Source of the DNA: JBGSMF01 sp964651475
GTDB lineage: Bacteria > Chloroflexota > Anaerolineae > Fen-1058
Assembly (NCBI GenBank): GCA_964651475.1
Contig: CAZYXV010000007.1
Coordinates: 90,552 to 154,551 of the forward strand
Reading direction: 5' to 3'
DNA length: 64,000 bases
The notes below the pieces were generated by a model. It ran no database searches and was not told where the DNA came from. It was given only the letters and a program-made list of their open reading frames with translations. The position numbers and the translations under genes are program-made. Positions within the stretch are counted from its first letter, which is position 1. Each line of letters begins with the position of its first letter. Shown piece by piece: positions 1 to 9,274 of this stretch.

Positions 1-793
1 GTTGATCGCCGCCGGCGTAAATCCTGAAAGAAGCCGCCGTAAACACCTTGATGCGAATGCCATCCTTGGTGAGCGCCTCGACTTCAAAGGCTCGCTGTTG
101 ATAGCGCAAATCCATGATCTCGGCAATTGCTTCGTCCTTGCCCGTGAATGCCAGGCCAGGGTCCCGAACGCCCTTGAGTGTTATGGCATCAGCAGTGACC
201 ACGACGTGATCGCAACCTGTAATGATGAGGCCAGGGCCGGCAAAGAACGACTGCTTCAGATCGCCTGGCGCCCGCTGCGTCTTGGTTCTGTTTTCCACAG
301 TATAGTAAGGATAGTTCGTGCCCAGAGTGCAGGTCAACAAGGCGCGAAAAGCCTGCCGCCGCTCGTCCACCGAAGGGTTATCGCCCAACGGCAGCAACTC
401 TTGAGAAAGCCAGTACGCGCCGCCCCAAAACAGCGCGAGCGCGGGCAGCGTGAGAAGGATCAGCCCAACCGGACCGGCGGCCTGATAGCCCCACAGGCAA
501 AAAATCCACCAGCCAGTCCACAGCAAGCCAAAGCACAACGCGCCGCGCCGCCCGAACGCCAATCCCCCGCTCACTGCTATCCCAATTGTCGCCAGGATGA
601 CAGCGGCGATCAAGCCAGTCCACCCCAACAAAGCGCCAGTCAGGCAAACCACAACAGCCATCACCGCAGGGACAAACAAGGTAATGGCGCCCGTCAGGCC
701 ATTCATAAAATAGCCCAACGCCAGCGCCACCCCGAGGGTGACGAAGGTGATTCCAAGCAAAGAGAAAAAATCGCTAGGCGTTATGGCACTCAT
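1..793 (-). CDS. SPFH/band-7-like membrane protein, 3' end cut by window edge
   Basis: Reading the minus strand from ATG at 793-791 gives an open frame of 264 codons that runs off the window without a stop. The first ~130 residues hold about four hydrophobic segments. The rest carries the same signature as the two SPFH-like genes upstream in this operon: a short 'GPG' strand followed by a TKDGI-type motif (here LTKDGIRIKVFTAASFRIY). SPFH proteins scaffold membrane microdomains; the exact role here is unknown. Its start overlaps the stop of the PfkB kinase gene by ATGA, so the two are translationally coupled. The C-terminal coiled region is outside the window. A plus-strand reading frame over the same bases is a shadow. 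Confidence 0.72.
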   Translation of the reverse strand, partial: MSAITPSDFFSLLGITFVTLGVALALGYFMNGLTGAITLFVPAVMAVVVCLTGALLGWTGLIAAVILATIGIAVSGGLAFGRRGALCFGLLWTGWWIFCLWGYQAAGPVGLILLTLPALALFWGGAYWLSQELLPLGDNPSVDERRQAFRALLTCTLGTNYPYYTVENRTKTQRAPGDLKQSFFAGPGLIITGCDHVVVTADAITLKGVRDPGLAFTGKDEAIAEIMDLRYQQRAFEVEALTKDGIRIKVFTAASFRIYAGGDQ

Positions 794-1725
794 ACGCTCA
801 ATTGATCGTACAGCCTTTCCAGGCTGAGAGAGGGGCAAACCGTTTCAGGGCATTTGAGCGTCAGGGTGGCGGCCGCCAGGCCCAGCCGCACCGCCTCCAC
901 CGGGTCAAGCTCGTTCAAAATTCCAAACACCACGCCGGCCGTGAGAGCATCGCCAGCGCCAGTGCGATCGGCGACTTGAGCGCGAATGGCCGGGATATGG
1001 CCGTTTTCTTCAGAAGTGGCGTACGCCACGCCCATCTCGCCCAACGTGATGACGGCCAGCGTAATGCCCTGTGCGACAAAATAACGCGCCGCGCGGAGCG
1101 CCTGGTCGTAATCGCGCGCCGGCAGCCCGCACAACACCTCGGCTTCGGTAGCGTTGGGAGCAATCGTGTACAAGTGATTCAAATAAGGGCAAAGCCGGGG
1201 CGCCAACACCGCCGAAGTCGGATCTACCGCCACGCGCGTTTTATAATGCCGGGTCATTTTAAAAAGTAGTGCCAGGGCATCTGGCGAGAGATTGGCGTCG
1301 GCGATGACGAGCGGGGCCTGGGCAAACAAGCGCCGCCGGTCGTACAGATAACGCGGCGTGATAAACTCCATCACCGCCATATCATCCACGGCCACGTTCA
1401 GGCTGCCATCGGGGTTGAGCGCGGCCACGTACGCTCCCGTGCGCTGGCCCTCAGCCACAATCACATGGCTCACGTCAATGCCGGCCTCGCGCGCCTGGCG
1501 CAGAATCAATTCGCCGGCCTCGTCCTTGCCTACGGCGGAAAGCAGCATCACGCCAACGCCCAGGCGCGCCAGGTTTTCGGCCACGTTGCGCGCCACGCCG
1601 CCCGTGCTGTGGCGGATGCGCCCCGGATTCGACGTGCCCGCCACGAGCGGCGCGCTCGACCGCCCCTTCACGTCGAGCGACGCCGCGCCGACGACGAGCA
1701 CGGTGTGGTCTGAATGATGCTCCAT
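790..1725 (-). CDS. PfkB-family carbohydrate kinase (pseudouridine-kinase-like)
   Basis: A 311-residue ribokinase/PfkB-fold kinase. The N-terminal PfkB signature GGVARNVAENLARLG is at about 42-56, and the C-terminal signature DRTGAGDA at about 253-260 includes the catalytic Asp. The GGVxRNxAxNLxxLG pattern is closest to pseudouridine kinase (PsuK/YeiC), but no psuG glycosidase is visible in the window, so the substrate (pseudouridine or another nucleoside/sugar) is inferred only. The start is ATG at 1725, five bases after the stop of the upstream SPFH-like gene, and its stop overlaps the start of the next SPFH-like gene. A cytosolic sugar kinase inside an SPFH operon is an odd partner. Confidence 0.88.
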   Translation of the reverse strand: MEHHSDHTVLVVGAASLDVKGRSSAPLVAGTSNPGRIRHSTGGVARNVAENLARLGVGVMLLSAVGKDEAGELILRQAREAGIDVSHVIVAEGQRTGAYVAALNPDGSLNVAVDDMAVMEFITPRYLYDRRRLFAQAPLVIADANLSPDALALLFKMTRHYKTRVAVDPTSAVLAPRLCPYLNHLYTIAPNATEAEVLCGLPARDYDQALRAARYFVAQGITLAVITLGEMGVAYATSEENGHIPAIRAQVADRTGAGDALTAGVVFGILNELDPVEAVRLGLAAATLTLKCPETVCPSLSLERLYDQLSV

Positions 1726-1730
1726 CGAGA

Positions 1731-2987
1731 TTAATTCTCTTGCGACGGATTTAGCATCGAACGCAATGTTTCTAATGTATCGGCTGTTTCGCGCGGGATA
1801 AAAATGCCGGCCTCCGAGCTGGTTCTGATTTTATCCAGCGTTTCCACCAATCGCAGGGCCACCAGGTCGTTAGTGGCCTGGGGGTCCAACTCGCTGCGCT
1901 TTAGGCACGCAACAATCTCTCGGACCATCCGTTCGCGCGCTTCGCGCTCCACCTGCGCGTGCTGCTCCATTGCTCTGGCTTCACCGCCAGCCAGGGTAGC
2001 CTGCGCCTGTCCCTCTCGCCCGGCTTTCCAGCTATCTACGCGTTGTTCCTGGACCTTTTTATTGAGCGAGTCCGATGGGATGCGAAACGCGCTCAAACGG
2101 ACGTCCAGCAAGTTGGCGCCAAAATTGCGCGCAGCGCCCGTCAACTCGGCGCGCAATCTTTCCAGAATAGCCCGGCGCGCATCAGCCGCCGCACCATCCG
2201 GCGATACGTCGAACAAGTCGTCGAACGCGTAATCAGACACAATGGAGCGCAGCGCCGAATCCAGATTGCCATTGACGCGGTCGGCCCAATTCATCACACG
2301 CTCTTTGTTAAAGTTTGTCTGAACTAGAGCAGCTTTTCTTAGCTCTTGTTTCAAGGGTGAGTAGGGCGATTTGTCGGTGGGATGGTGATCGGGATCCATC
2401 ATTAACTGGAACGACGCCTGCACATCCGCCTCGATGAGAATGCCATCCTTGGTCACCACTTTGGCCGGCACCTGCCTCACGTGGGGACGAAGGTCAACCA
2501 TCTCGCGGACCAGTTCAAAGGGGCGCATAAACTTGACGCACGGTCCCTCTATACGGGTCTGCAAACCGTTGCACTCCAGCACCACGGCGCTGTCGCTGAA
2601 CACAACGACTGTGCCCGGCCCGCCGAGATTATACAGCGTGGTAGCGCGGTCTTTCTTTTCCACCTGGCCGTTTCTCACGATCAGGAAAGGATAATCCCGG
2701 ATAAGAGGAATAGAAGGAGAAATGGGGCCAAACGCAGACATCGTCCAGTAATTGAACGCGTCGCGATTCGACAAGTGATACACAATTGCCACAAAGCGCG
2801 TCACCACGTAGCACAGCGCCGCCAGCGCCGCCACAGGCGCCGCCAGCGCAATCAACCATTTTAATATGGGGAAAACATTGATGGCCGAGACCAACCACCA
2901 TGCCAGCCAGATACAAGCCGCCCACCCCATCAGCCAGATTGCTTCGCGAGCCAGGCCGGACCACTTGGCAAGTTCTTTTTCTTCCAT
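1731..2987 (-). CDS. SPFH/band-7 domain membrane protein
   Basis: A 418-residue protein. Residues ~15-72 hold two or three hydrophobic helices. A beta-rich SPFH core follows (about 95-320), with the motif VVTKDGILIEADVQASFQL shared with both other SPFH-like proteins of this operon. Residues ~320-375 are a charged Ala/Glu/Arg-rich helix (QAQATLAGGEARAMEQHAQ) typical of the coiled coil after SPFH domains in stomatins and flotillins. It should form membrane oligomers; partners are unknown. It sits four bases downstream of the 2992-4452 gene and five bases upstream of the PfkB gene, so all are one operon. Confidence 0.78.
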   Translation of the reverse strand: MEEKELAKWSGLAREAIWLMGWAACIWLAWWLVSAINVFPILKWLIALAAPVAALAALCYVVTRFVAIVYHLSNRDAFNYWTMSAFGPISPSIPLIRDYPFLIVRNGQVEKKDRATTLYNLGGPGTVVVFSDSAVVLECNGLQTRIEGPCVKFMRPFELVREMVDLRPHVRQVPAKVVTKDGILIEADVQASFQLMMDPDHHPTDKSPYSPLKQELRKAALVQTNFNKERVMNWADRVNGNLDSALRSIVSDYAFDDLFDVSPDGAAADARRAILERLRAELTGAARNFGANLLDVRLSAFRIPSDSLNKKVQEQRVDSWKAGREGQAQATLAGGEARAMEQHAQVEREARERMVREIVACLKRSELDPQATNDLVALRLVETLDKIRTSSEAGIFIPRETADTLETLRSMLNPSQEN

Positions 2988-2991
2988 GTCT

Positions 2992-4452
2992 TTACCCCCT
3001 TCTGGCTCTGCGCCTGGCCGCCGCCAGCGCGCCCTTGGACTCGCCTTGATCTAACGACGGCGACTGTTCAATCATCCCTTCAAGCGCCTCGACGGAACGT
3101 AAAATAATCGCCGCAGATGCAGATTCACGGGGCAGCGATTGGATGTTCTCTAACGCGCGCACGAGCGTGTCAAGCATGTCGCTCTGAGCTTGAGCGCGCA
3201 CCTCGTTGAGGGTCCGCGCCGCCGCTGCTTCACCCCTGGCTTTTTCTTCCGTCGCCGATGCAATTCTGGGAGCGCGCCACTCTTCAATCCGCCAATCGGC
3301 GACGTTGGCGCTGGTAGCTTCAATATTAGACATGCCCACAAACAGCACCTGGATACCCCGCCATTCAGACGGCGAGTTGACCGCCGCGTCGGGGCTGCCG
3401 ACGATTTCGCGCACCCTGTCGTGGATCGCGCCGCGCACCGCGCTGCGCCCCGCTGTGCCTTGTATTTCGTCAAAACGATATTGCGAGAACACGTCACAAG
3501 CAATGCCCTGCGCCAAATCGTAAATGTAATCGTCCCACAGGTGCGTTTTTTCCCGATCACTTTTTTGCGCCCGGATGGCGGCGAACACGGCCTGTTCGGA
3601 AAATGGATACAGGCGATTATGGGGGTTATTTTCTGGCTTGTCCATACCATGCGGATCGATCTTGAACACCAGGAACAGGCGCGTCTCGATCTCGATCCCA
3701 TCTTTGGTCGTGCCTTTCACAGAACAAGGGCGAATGTAGGGACGGAGATCAACCACTTGCAGGGGACGCTCTCTGCGCCTGGAAAAAATCAGGCGCGGCG
3801 CGCCGACGCGGGTAAAATCCGGGCCATTAATCATGGGGACGGCGTAATGGCTATTGGCCACAATCACCCCCGGCCCCAGCCAACGCGGCACAATCTTGCC
3901 GCCAAATGTTTGCACCAGTTGCCCGTCGGCGATGAGAGGCTCTGTGGCCAGGTAATAGGGGCGATTGCGCCCGATCACAAAGCCGAGGATGCACTGGAGC
4001 GCCTGCCCCACATCCTGCGCGCCATTCAGCGGCAGCAAATAACCCAGCGCCATCATGGCCAGCAGGCTAATCCAGAAAAACAAGATGGCCGGCAGCGCAA
4101 TCATCAAAATTCCCAGGATGCCGCCCAGCCACCACTCTGGATCAAAGTACTGTAATACCTGGGCCTGATCGGGCATCACCAGGAAATTGCACGCCGCGCC
4201 GCGGTACAGGGGGCCCAGGGCACTCAAGCTGTTCACGCACTTTATGGATATATCTTCCACTGTCCCCGCCGCGCTCGATTCTACAATGAGAGTTTGCAAC
4301 CTCGCCTGGCGCGCCCAAACGCCGACCAGCCAGCCCAAGTCCAGAACCAGCCAATGAGCCAACAGCGTCACCGCACCGCGGCGCTTGGCCCACAGCCACA
4401 TCAACGCGCACGACGCGCACTCGACTAAAAAGACACCGAGGACTGTCTGCAT
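2992..4452 (-). CDS. SPFH/band-7 domain membrane protein, first gene of operon
   Basis: A 486-residue paralogue of the two downstream SPFH-like proteins. It has two N-terminal hydrophobic helices (about 1-48), then a second hydrophobic block near 112-150 before the SPFH region. The shared signature is GTTKDGIEIETRLFLVFKID. An Ala/Glu/Arg-rich helix (EEKARGEAAAARTLNEVRAQ) follows the core. The start ATG (4452-4450) is preceded by a good AGGAGG ribosome site at about 4457-4462. It is the 5'-most gene of the minus-strand operon and diverges from the histidine kinase at 4603. I could not identify a convincing minus-strand promoter in the 150-bp gap. Confidence 0.76.
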   Translation of the reverse strand: MQTVLGVFLVECASCALMWLWAKRRGAVTLLAHWLVLDLGWLVGVWARQARLQTLIVESSAAGTVEDISIKCVNSLSALGPLYRGAACNFLVMPDQAQVLQYFDPEWWLGGILGILMIALPAILFFWISLLAMMALGYLLPLNGAQDVGQALQCILGFVIGRNRPYYLATEPLIADGQLVQTFGGKIVPRWLGPGVIVANSHYAVPMINGPDFTRVGAPRLIFSRRRERPLQVVDLRPYIRPCSVKGTTKDGIEIETRLFLVFKIDPHGMDKPENNPHNRLYPFSEQAVFAAIRAQKSDREKTHLWDDYIYDLAQGIACDVFSQYRFDEIQGTAGRSAVRGAIHDRVREIVGSPDAAVNSPSEWRGIQVLFVGMSNIEATSANVADWRIEEWRAPRIASATEEKARGEAAAARTLNEVRAQAQSDMLDTLVRALENIQSLPRESASAAIILRSVEALEGMIEQSPSLDQGESKGALAAARRRARRG

Positions 4453-4538
4453 AGCGCCTCCTGATTACGAGTCACATGCTGTACGCTAGAATACTAGCAT
4501 AGATTGTCTATTTTGGGAAGCACCCCCCCTCTGAAGTT

Positions 4539-4568
4539 TTGACGTTCTCCTGAAAAGTGTGCTAAAAT
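4539..4568 (+). promoter_or_regulatory. Sigma-70-like promoter for the 4603 kinase
   Basis: TTGACG (4539-4544), an 18-bp spacer and TAAAAT (4563-4568). Transcription would begin near 4575, giving a short leader containing the AGGAG ribosome site at 4591-4595. Confidence 0.65.
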
Positions 4569-4602
4569 TAGGTCAGCTTCTCTCGTCATCAGGAGCAGGA
4601 CG

Positions 4603-5766
4603 GTGTCTCAAGAGCAAGTTGAATTATTGCGGAAAGCGTTTCCTGACCTGCCGGAAAACCTTTTGGCAGAACTGGCCCAAAAGGTGCAGAAACGCACGTA
4701 TCCCATAGGAACCGTCTTGTGCAAAGAAGGCGAAATTGAAAATACCTTCTACATCATCTGCTCGGGGCGGGTCGTCGTCAGCAAGCTTTTGGATAGCGAA
4801 ACCTCCCGCATTCTCACCTATCAAGGCCCAGGCGATTTTTTCGGCGAGCTGGGTCTCATCCACGAAACCCAGCGCGCGGCCACCGTCATCACCCTGGAAG
4901 AAACCCAGGTGCTCGAATTAAACAGGCAGGACTTTATGGCCTTTTTAGAAAGCAGCACCACCATGGTGACGGCACTCATGCGCGCGGTCGCGTCGCGGCT
5001 GCGCGACGCCGATCAGCGCTCGATTGCGGAACTGCGCCGAAAAAACATTGAACTCAGCCAGGCCTATCACGCTCTGGAGGCCGAAACGCGGCAGCGTTCC
5101 GAGTTCTTGACCACGGTGGCCCACGAACTGCGCACTCCCCTGACGACGGTTAAAGGTTACCTGGACCTCCTCGATTTGGGCCAGCTGCCCCACACTATGA
5201 TAGACGGCGTCGTTGACACGCTTGCCAATAACGTGGACGCCATCGTCCAACTCATGAACAATATCTTGTTCTTGCAAGAGATCGAGTTAATCGAGCCGCA
5301 TCTCCGCCCGGTGGACGCCGGCGAGGTCGTCAGCCAGGCCATGCAAGCGGTACGCCTGGACGCCGAGCGGGTCGGCCTATCGCTGCACCAGGAGATTGAC
5401 TCTCCACTGGAGCCGGTTATGGGAGACCCCGGCAGCCTCAAGCAGGCCATCGTGGCCTTGCTAGAAAATGCCGTCAAGTTCAGCCCCAACGGCGGCGAGA
5501 TATTCGTAGACGTGCGCTCTCGCGGGCAGTTCCTCGAGATCAACGTGCGCGACCCCGGCATCGGCATCCCGGCCGCCCAGCTCGACCGTCTGTTCGACCG
5601 CATCCAACATCAAGACGCTACAGGCGCTCACCTATCCAGGGGAGTGGGCCTGGGGCTTCCCATTGCCAAAGCCGTCGTCGAACAGCACAAAGGCTCTATC
5701 CACGTGACGAGCGAAGAAGGCAAAGGGAGCACCTTTACGATTCGCCTGCCTATTTCAAGCAAGTAA
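4603..5766 (+). CDS. Cyclic-nucleotide-binding-domain histidine kinase
   Basis: A 387-residue, apparently cytosolic sensor kinase with no membrane segment. Residues ~10-135 form a CAP/cNMP-binding domain whose phosphate-binding cassette (FFGELGLIHETQRAAT) keeps the Arg (R91) used to bind cyclic nucleotides in the CAP family. A short coiled linker (140-165) leads to a HisKA domain with the H-box TVAHELRTPL (phospho-acceptor H174). The HATPase domain shows N (LLENAVKFSP), G1 (DPGIGIP) and G2 (GVGLGLP) boxes. GTG start at 4603 has AGGAG 8 bases upstream. It is followed by a paralogue with the same architecture; no response regulator gene is adjacent, so the output is unknown. Confidence 0.9.
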   Translation: MSQEQVELLRKAFPDLPENLLAELAQKVQKRTYPIGTVLCKEGEIENTFYIICSGRVVVSKLLDSETSRILTYQGPGDFFGELGLIHETQRAATVITLEETQVLELNRQDFMAFLESSTTMVTALMRAVASRLRDADQRSIAELRRKNIELSQAYHALEAETRQRSEFLTTVAHELRTPLTTVKGYLDLLDLGQLPHTMIDGVVDTLANNVDAIVQLMNNILFLQEIELIEPHLRPVDAGEVVSQAMQAVRLDAERVGLSLHQEIDSPLEPVMGDPGSLKQAIVALLENAVKFSPNGGEIFVDVRSRGQFLEINVRDPGIGIPAAQLDRLFDRIQHQDATGAHLSRGVGLGLPIAKAVVEQHKGSIHVTSEEGKGSTFTIRLPISSK

Positions 5767-5857
5767 CCCTCTTGTAACTTTTGCCCCCAGTCCAGATGTT
5801 ACAATGCAGCCAGGAGCCTGTTTGACAGGACTCTACCAAAATCATCTGGAGAGAGTG

Positions 5858-7087
5858 ATGTCCACATCAACCGGCGCGGCAGGCTTGGTCCGCGCCGCGC
5901 ACAAGACATTCAATGTGCAAATTTCGTCCGAACACGCTGCGCTATTACGCCGGGCATTTCCCGGCGTGGACGAGAGCAGCCTGGGGATATTGGCCGGCAT
6001 GACGCGCGAGCGCAGCGTGCCGGCTGGTGTGCTCTTGTGCACCGAAGGGCAAGTCGAAAACACGTTTTACCTGATTTGCTCGGGGCGCGTCTTGATCAGC
6101 CAGCACATGGAGGGCACGTCGCGCATCCTGGCCTATCGAGGAGCGGGCGAGTTTATCGGCGAGATGTCGCTCTTGATTCAAGACAATCGCCGCACCGCCG
6201 ACGTGGTCACGTTGGAAGACACCCGCGTGCTGGAAATAGAGCACGCGGCGTTTGTGCAACTGCTCCAGCGCAGCCCCAGCGTCGTCCTCGCCATCTTGCG
6301 CGTGCTGGCCGCGCGGCAGCGCGAGTCGGATCAAAAGACAATCACCGACCTGCGTCAAAAATATTCCGAGCTGGCCGAAGCGTACAAAAAGCTGCAAGAC
6401 AAAACCAATCGCTGGTCTGAATTTCTGACCACTGTAGCGCACGAGTTGCGCACGCCGCTGACCGCCGTCAAAGGCTACCTGGCGCTCTTGCGCACCGGCG
6501 CCCTGAAAGGCGAGGCGATGGCGCAAGCCATTAAAACGATTTCCGCCAACCTGGACACCATCACCCGCCTGGTCAACAATATCCTGTTGCTACAAGAAAT
6601 GGCCCTCATCACACCCCAGTTTCACCTCATTTCAATCAGTGACCTCGTCAACACAGTCGTGGATAATACACTGAACTCTGGCATTCCCCAGAACATTGCA
6701 CTTCACTCCGAGATTGCCGCCGAAGTGCCGCCCATACACGCCAACCCCGGCGGCTTGCGGCTGGCGCTCGGCGCGCTCCTGGACAACGCCATCAAGTTCA
6801 GCCCAGACGGCGGCGAGATTCTCGTGCGCGCCTATGCCCAAGATGACCAGGTCAGCGTGATGGTGCGCGATGCGGGCATCGGCATCGCGCCCGACGTATT
6901 GCCACACATTTTTGACCATTTTCATTACGATGCTATGGGAACGCACCTCTTTGGCGGCATTGGCCTGGGATTGCCTCTCGTCAAATCTGTGGTCGAACAA
7001 CACGGTGGCGCGACTCACGTTCAAAGTGAGCCGGGCCGCGGCAGCACCTTTATCCTCACCTTCCCCACCGCGCACAACACACCCTGA
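5858..7087 (+). CDS. Cyclic-nucleotide-binding-domain histidine kinase, paralogue
   Basis: 409 residues starting at ATG 5858, which has GGAGAGAG just upstream; an in-frame ATG at 5804 lacks such a site. It has the same order as its neighbour: a cNMP-binding domain (IGEMSLLIQDNRRTADV, with the conserved Arg), a helical linker, HisKA with TVAHELRTPL, and HATPase with LLDNAIKFSP, DAGIGIAP and GGIGLGLP. The two kinases are a tandem duplication with clearly diverged sequence, so they probably sense different inputs or ligand levels. The 91-bp gap upstream contains TACAAT at 5800-5805 as a possible -10 but no good -35. Confidence 0.88.
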   Translation: MSTSTGAAGLVRAAHKTFNVQISSEHAALLRRAFPGVDESSLGILAGMTRERSVPAGVLLCTEGQVENTFYLICSGRVLISQHMEGTSRILAYRGAGEFIGEMSLLIQDNRRTADVVTLEDTRVLEIEHAAFVQLLQRSPSVVLAILRVLAARQRESDQKTITDLRQKYSELAEAYKKLQDKTNRWSEFLTTVAHELRTPLTAVKGYLALLRTGALKGEAMAQAIKTISANLDTITRLVNNILLLQEMALITPQFHLISISDLVNTVVDNTLNSGIPQNIALHSEIAAEVPPIHANPGGLRLALGALLDNAIKFSPDGGEILVRAYAQDDQVSVMVRDAGIGIAPDVLPHIFDHFHYDAMGTHLFGGIGLGLPLVKSVVEQHGGATHVQSEPGRGSTFILTFPTAHNTP

Positions 7088-7112
7088 TCTCGCCAAGAAG
7101 CCTGACGCCTCA

Positions 7113-7140
7113 TTGACATACTCGCCTTTTGCGGTATGAT
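7113..7140 (+). promoter_or_regulatory. Consensus promoter overlapping the first glycosyltransferase start
   Basis: TTGACA (7113-7118), 16-bp spacer, TATGAT (7135-7140). The -10 box contains the ATG at 7136, so a transcript from here (start near 7147) could not use that ATG. It would need a downstream TTG (7151, 7154 or 7169). Confidence 0.55.
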
Positions 7141-9274
7141 GAAGCGCATCTTGTTGACGAGCGCATCGTTGGAAAAGAACACACATTCCACAACGCCACC
7201 CTTCAGGCTGGCGCATTATGCCTGGCGCACTGCGCCAGTGTTGGTTTTACTGCTGGCATTTTTCCTGCGCACAGCCGCTTTGGAAATAACACCGCCTGGC
7301 CCGCGCCTGGACGAAATCACCGTCTTTATGCAAAGCGACCGCATTCGCGCCGGCAGCCGCCCGCTGTACGAGCCGGTCTTGGACGAAGAGCTATTGTTTC
7401 ACTATACCCTGGCGGGCGCGGTCAGCCTGATGGGGCGGCACTTGATCATCGGACGGTGGCTGGCGGGGGCATTCGGCATGCTGGCGCTGGCCACACTCTA
7501 CCCACTGGCGCGGCGGCTCGGCGGGCGGCGGGTGGCCTTGCTCGCACTGGCGCTGATGGCCGTAGGTTTTTGGCCGGTGATGTACAGCCGCTTTGCCATA
7601 CGCTTGACGAACCTGCTGCCTTTTGTCACGAGCAGCGTATACTTGTTCTGGCGCGGCTTGGAGCGGCCCGCCGGGCAGGAACGCCGCGCCGCGGTGGATT
7701 TGACGATGGCCGGAATGAGCCTGGGCATCAGCGTGCACACGTATGCGTTTGGCCGCTCTGCGCCGGCGCTCTTTCTGGCTTTTGTGGCGTACCTGTTCGT
7801 GGCCAACCGGCAAACACTCCGAAAATATGCTATTCCCATCGCTGTGGCAGTTCTCATCCCCACCCTCGTAGACGCGCACCTGTTGCTCTATCTGGCTGCT
7901 CGCCCCGGCACGGCCTATCGCCTGAGCCAGGTCAGCGCCCCCCTCGACGCACTGCGCCACGGCGACCCTGGCCTGATCCTCAAGTACACGTGGCGCGCGC
8001 TAACCATGGCCGTGTGGAAAGGCGACCCGGAATGGCTGTATAATTTTTCGGAACGCCCCGTATTCGACCCAATCACAGGCGCGTTGTTTTACGTAGGGCT
8101 GGCCGTGTGCATCGCGGGTTGGAAAACACGCTGGCGGGGCGCGCTGTTGACGTGGCTGGCAGTGGGACTGGTTCCCATTATCCTCACCTGGCCGCCCGCC
8201 AGCTTTAGCCACAGCTTTGCCGCGCAGCCAATCTTTTACCTGTTAGCCGCTATCGGAATGGACTATGCCATACGCAGCACACCATACGCCATACGCCATA
8301 TGTATTCCGTATTTCGTATTGCGTATCACCCCTTGGGGTCAAGCGCCACACTCACAGTGGTAATTTCAGTCGCTCTCGTCGCGCTCAATCTCGGCCTGAC
8401 AGTGCGCGATTATTTTTTCGCGTGGCCAGTCCAGCCCGAGGTGCGCGCCGAATATCAAGCCAGCCTGACAGACCTGGCGCGCTACCTCGAAGCGCACGCC
8501 GACCTTTCCCCCGCTGTTGCCGGCGCCGCGTGGGTAGATACGTGGAATCCATACAACGCTTACGGCTTTAGCCTGATTTATCGCCGGGCCGACCGGCCCG
8601 TGGCCTGGTACAATCCCGCCAACGCGCTGGCCTGGCCGCCCGGCTCCGGCCCAATGGCCGTCGCCTTGCCGCGCATAGATCGCACTATCCCAACGCTGGC
8701 AACCGAATTGAGCCAACGCTTCTTTGACGACGCGCAACTGGTGTACGACGAAAAATTGCCCGGCGGCCAGCGTGTCTTCAAGCTTTACCAGGCGCGCGGC
8801 CGGCAGGCGCTCGACGACCATCTGCTCACACTGGGCGCGCCATTCATCACCACGCCACAAAGAACCCAGGTCATCACCGCGCCGGTCAACCTGGATAATC
8901 GCTTCAAGCTCCTCGGTTACGAGATCGTACCCAGCGCGCTCAAACCAGGACAAAAATTGCGTGTTATCACTTATTGGGAAACACAGCGTTCCTTCCTGGA
9001 TAATTTGATTGCCTTTACTCACCTCATTGGCCCGGATGGGCAACTCTATGCGCAAGCCGACCAATTGGATGTGTTCACAGATAGTCTGTACCCCGGCCTG
9101 GCCTTTGCGCAATTACATCACTTGCGCCTCCCGCCTGATGCGCCGCCGGGCCAGTACCACGTCCAGGTTGGCATCTACCAACGCGGAAGCTTGCAGCACT
9201 TGCCCATCCTGGTGAACGGCCAATCCATCGCCGATGCTGTATGGTTATCTGATGTGACTGTGAATGAGCCATAA
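7136..9274 (+). CDS. GT39-type membrane glycosyltransferase
   Basis: Up to 712 residues. The first helix (about 34-48) is followed by the GPRLDE acidic motif expected after helix 1 in GT39/ArnT/PMT enzymes, which move a sugar from a lipid carrier to an acceptor outside the membrane. About ten further helices reach ~residue 420. An extracytoplasmic domain follows, ending in a beta-sandwich module (LRVITYWETQ ... LPPDAPPGQYHVQVGIYQRG) repeated in its neighbours. Residues ~378-398 are encoded by a heptanucleotide repeat array. The 5' end is uncertain because a consensus -10 overlaps the ATG. It is the first of a cluster of overlapping related genes; donor and acceptor are unknown. Confidence 0.85.
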   Translation: MMKRILLTSASLEKNTHSTTPPFRLAHYAWRTAPVLVLLLAFFLRTAALEITPPGPRLDEITVFMQSDRIRAGSRPLYEPVLDEELLFHYTLAGAVSLMGRHLIIGRWLAGAFGMLALATLYPLARRLGGRRVALLALALMAVGFWPVMYSRFAIRLTNLLPFVTSSVYLFWRGLERPAGQERRAAVDLTMAGMSLGISVHTYAFGRSAPALFLAFVAYLFVANRQTLRKYAIPIAVAVLIPTLVDAHLLLYLAARPGTAYRLSQVSAPLDALRHGDPGLILKYTWRALTMAVWKGDPEWLYNFSERPVFDPITGALFYVGLAVCIAGWKTRWRGALLTWLAVGLVPIILTWPPASFSHSFAAQPIFYLLAAIGMDYAIRSTPYAIRHMYSVFRIAYHPLGSSATLTVVISVALVALNLGLTVRDYFFAWPVQPEVRAEYQASLTDLARYLEAHADLSPAVAGAAWVDTWNPYNAYGFSLIYRRADRPVAWYNPANALAWPPGSGPMAVALPRIDRTIPTLATELSQRFFDDAQLVYDEKLPGGQRVFKLYQARGRQALDDHLLTLGAPFITTPQRTQVITAPVNLDNRFKLLGYEIVPSALKPGQKLRVITYWETQRSFLDNLIAFTHLIGPDGQLYAQADQLDVFTDSLYPGLAFAQLHHLRLPPDAPPGQYHVQVGIYQRGSLQHLPILVNGQSIADAVWLSDVTVNEP
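8269..8331 (+). repeat. Heptanucleotide array, 9 units (63 bp), in frame
   Basis: Nine consecutive 7-mers: CATACGC, AGCACAC, CATACGC twice, CATATGT, then ATTCCGT, ATTTCGT, ATTGCGT, ATCACCC. The second half is roughly the reverse complement of the first. 63 bp equals 21 codons, so the host reading frame is kept. Confidence 0.8.

Noticed and set aside
2..805. Long plus-strand frame over the first 800 bases
   Set aside because: It is antisense to a better minus-strand frame with hydrophobic helices and the SPFH-like signature that overlaps its neighbour by ATGA; the plus frame gives a low-complexity Arg/Gln-rich peptide.
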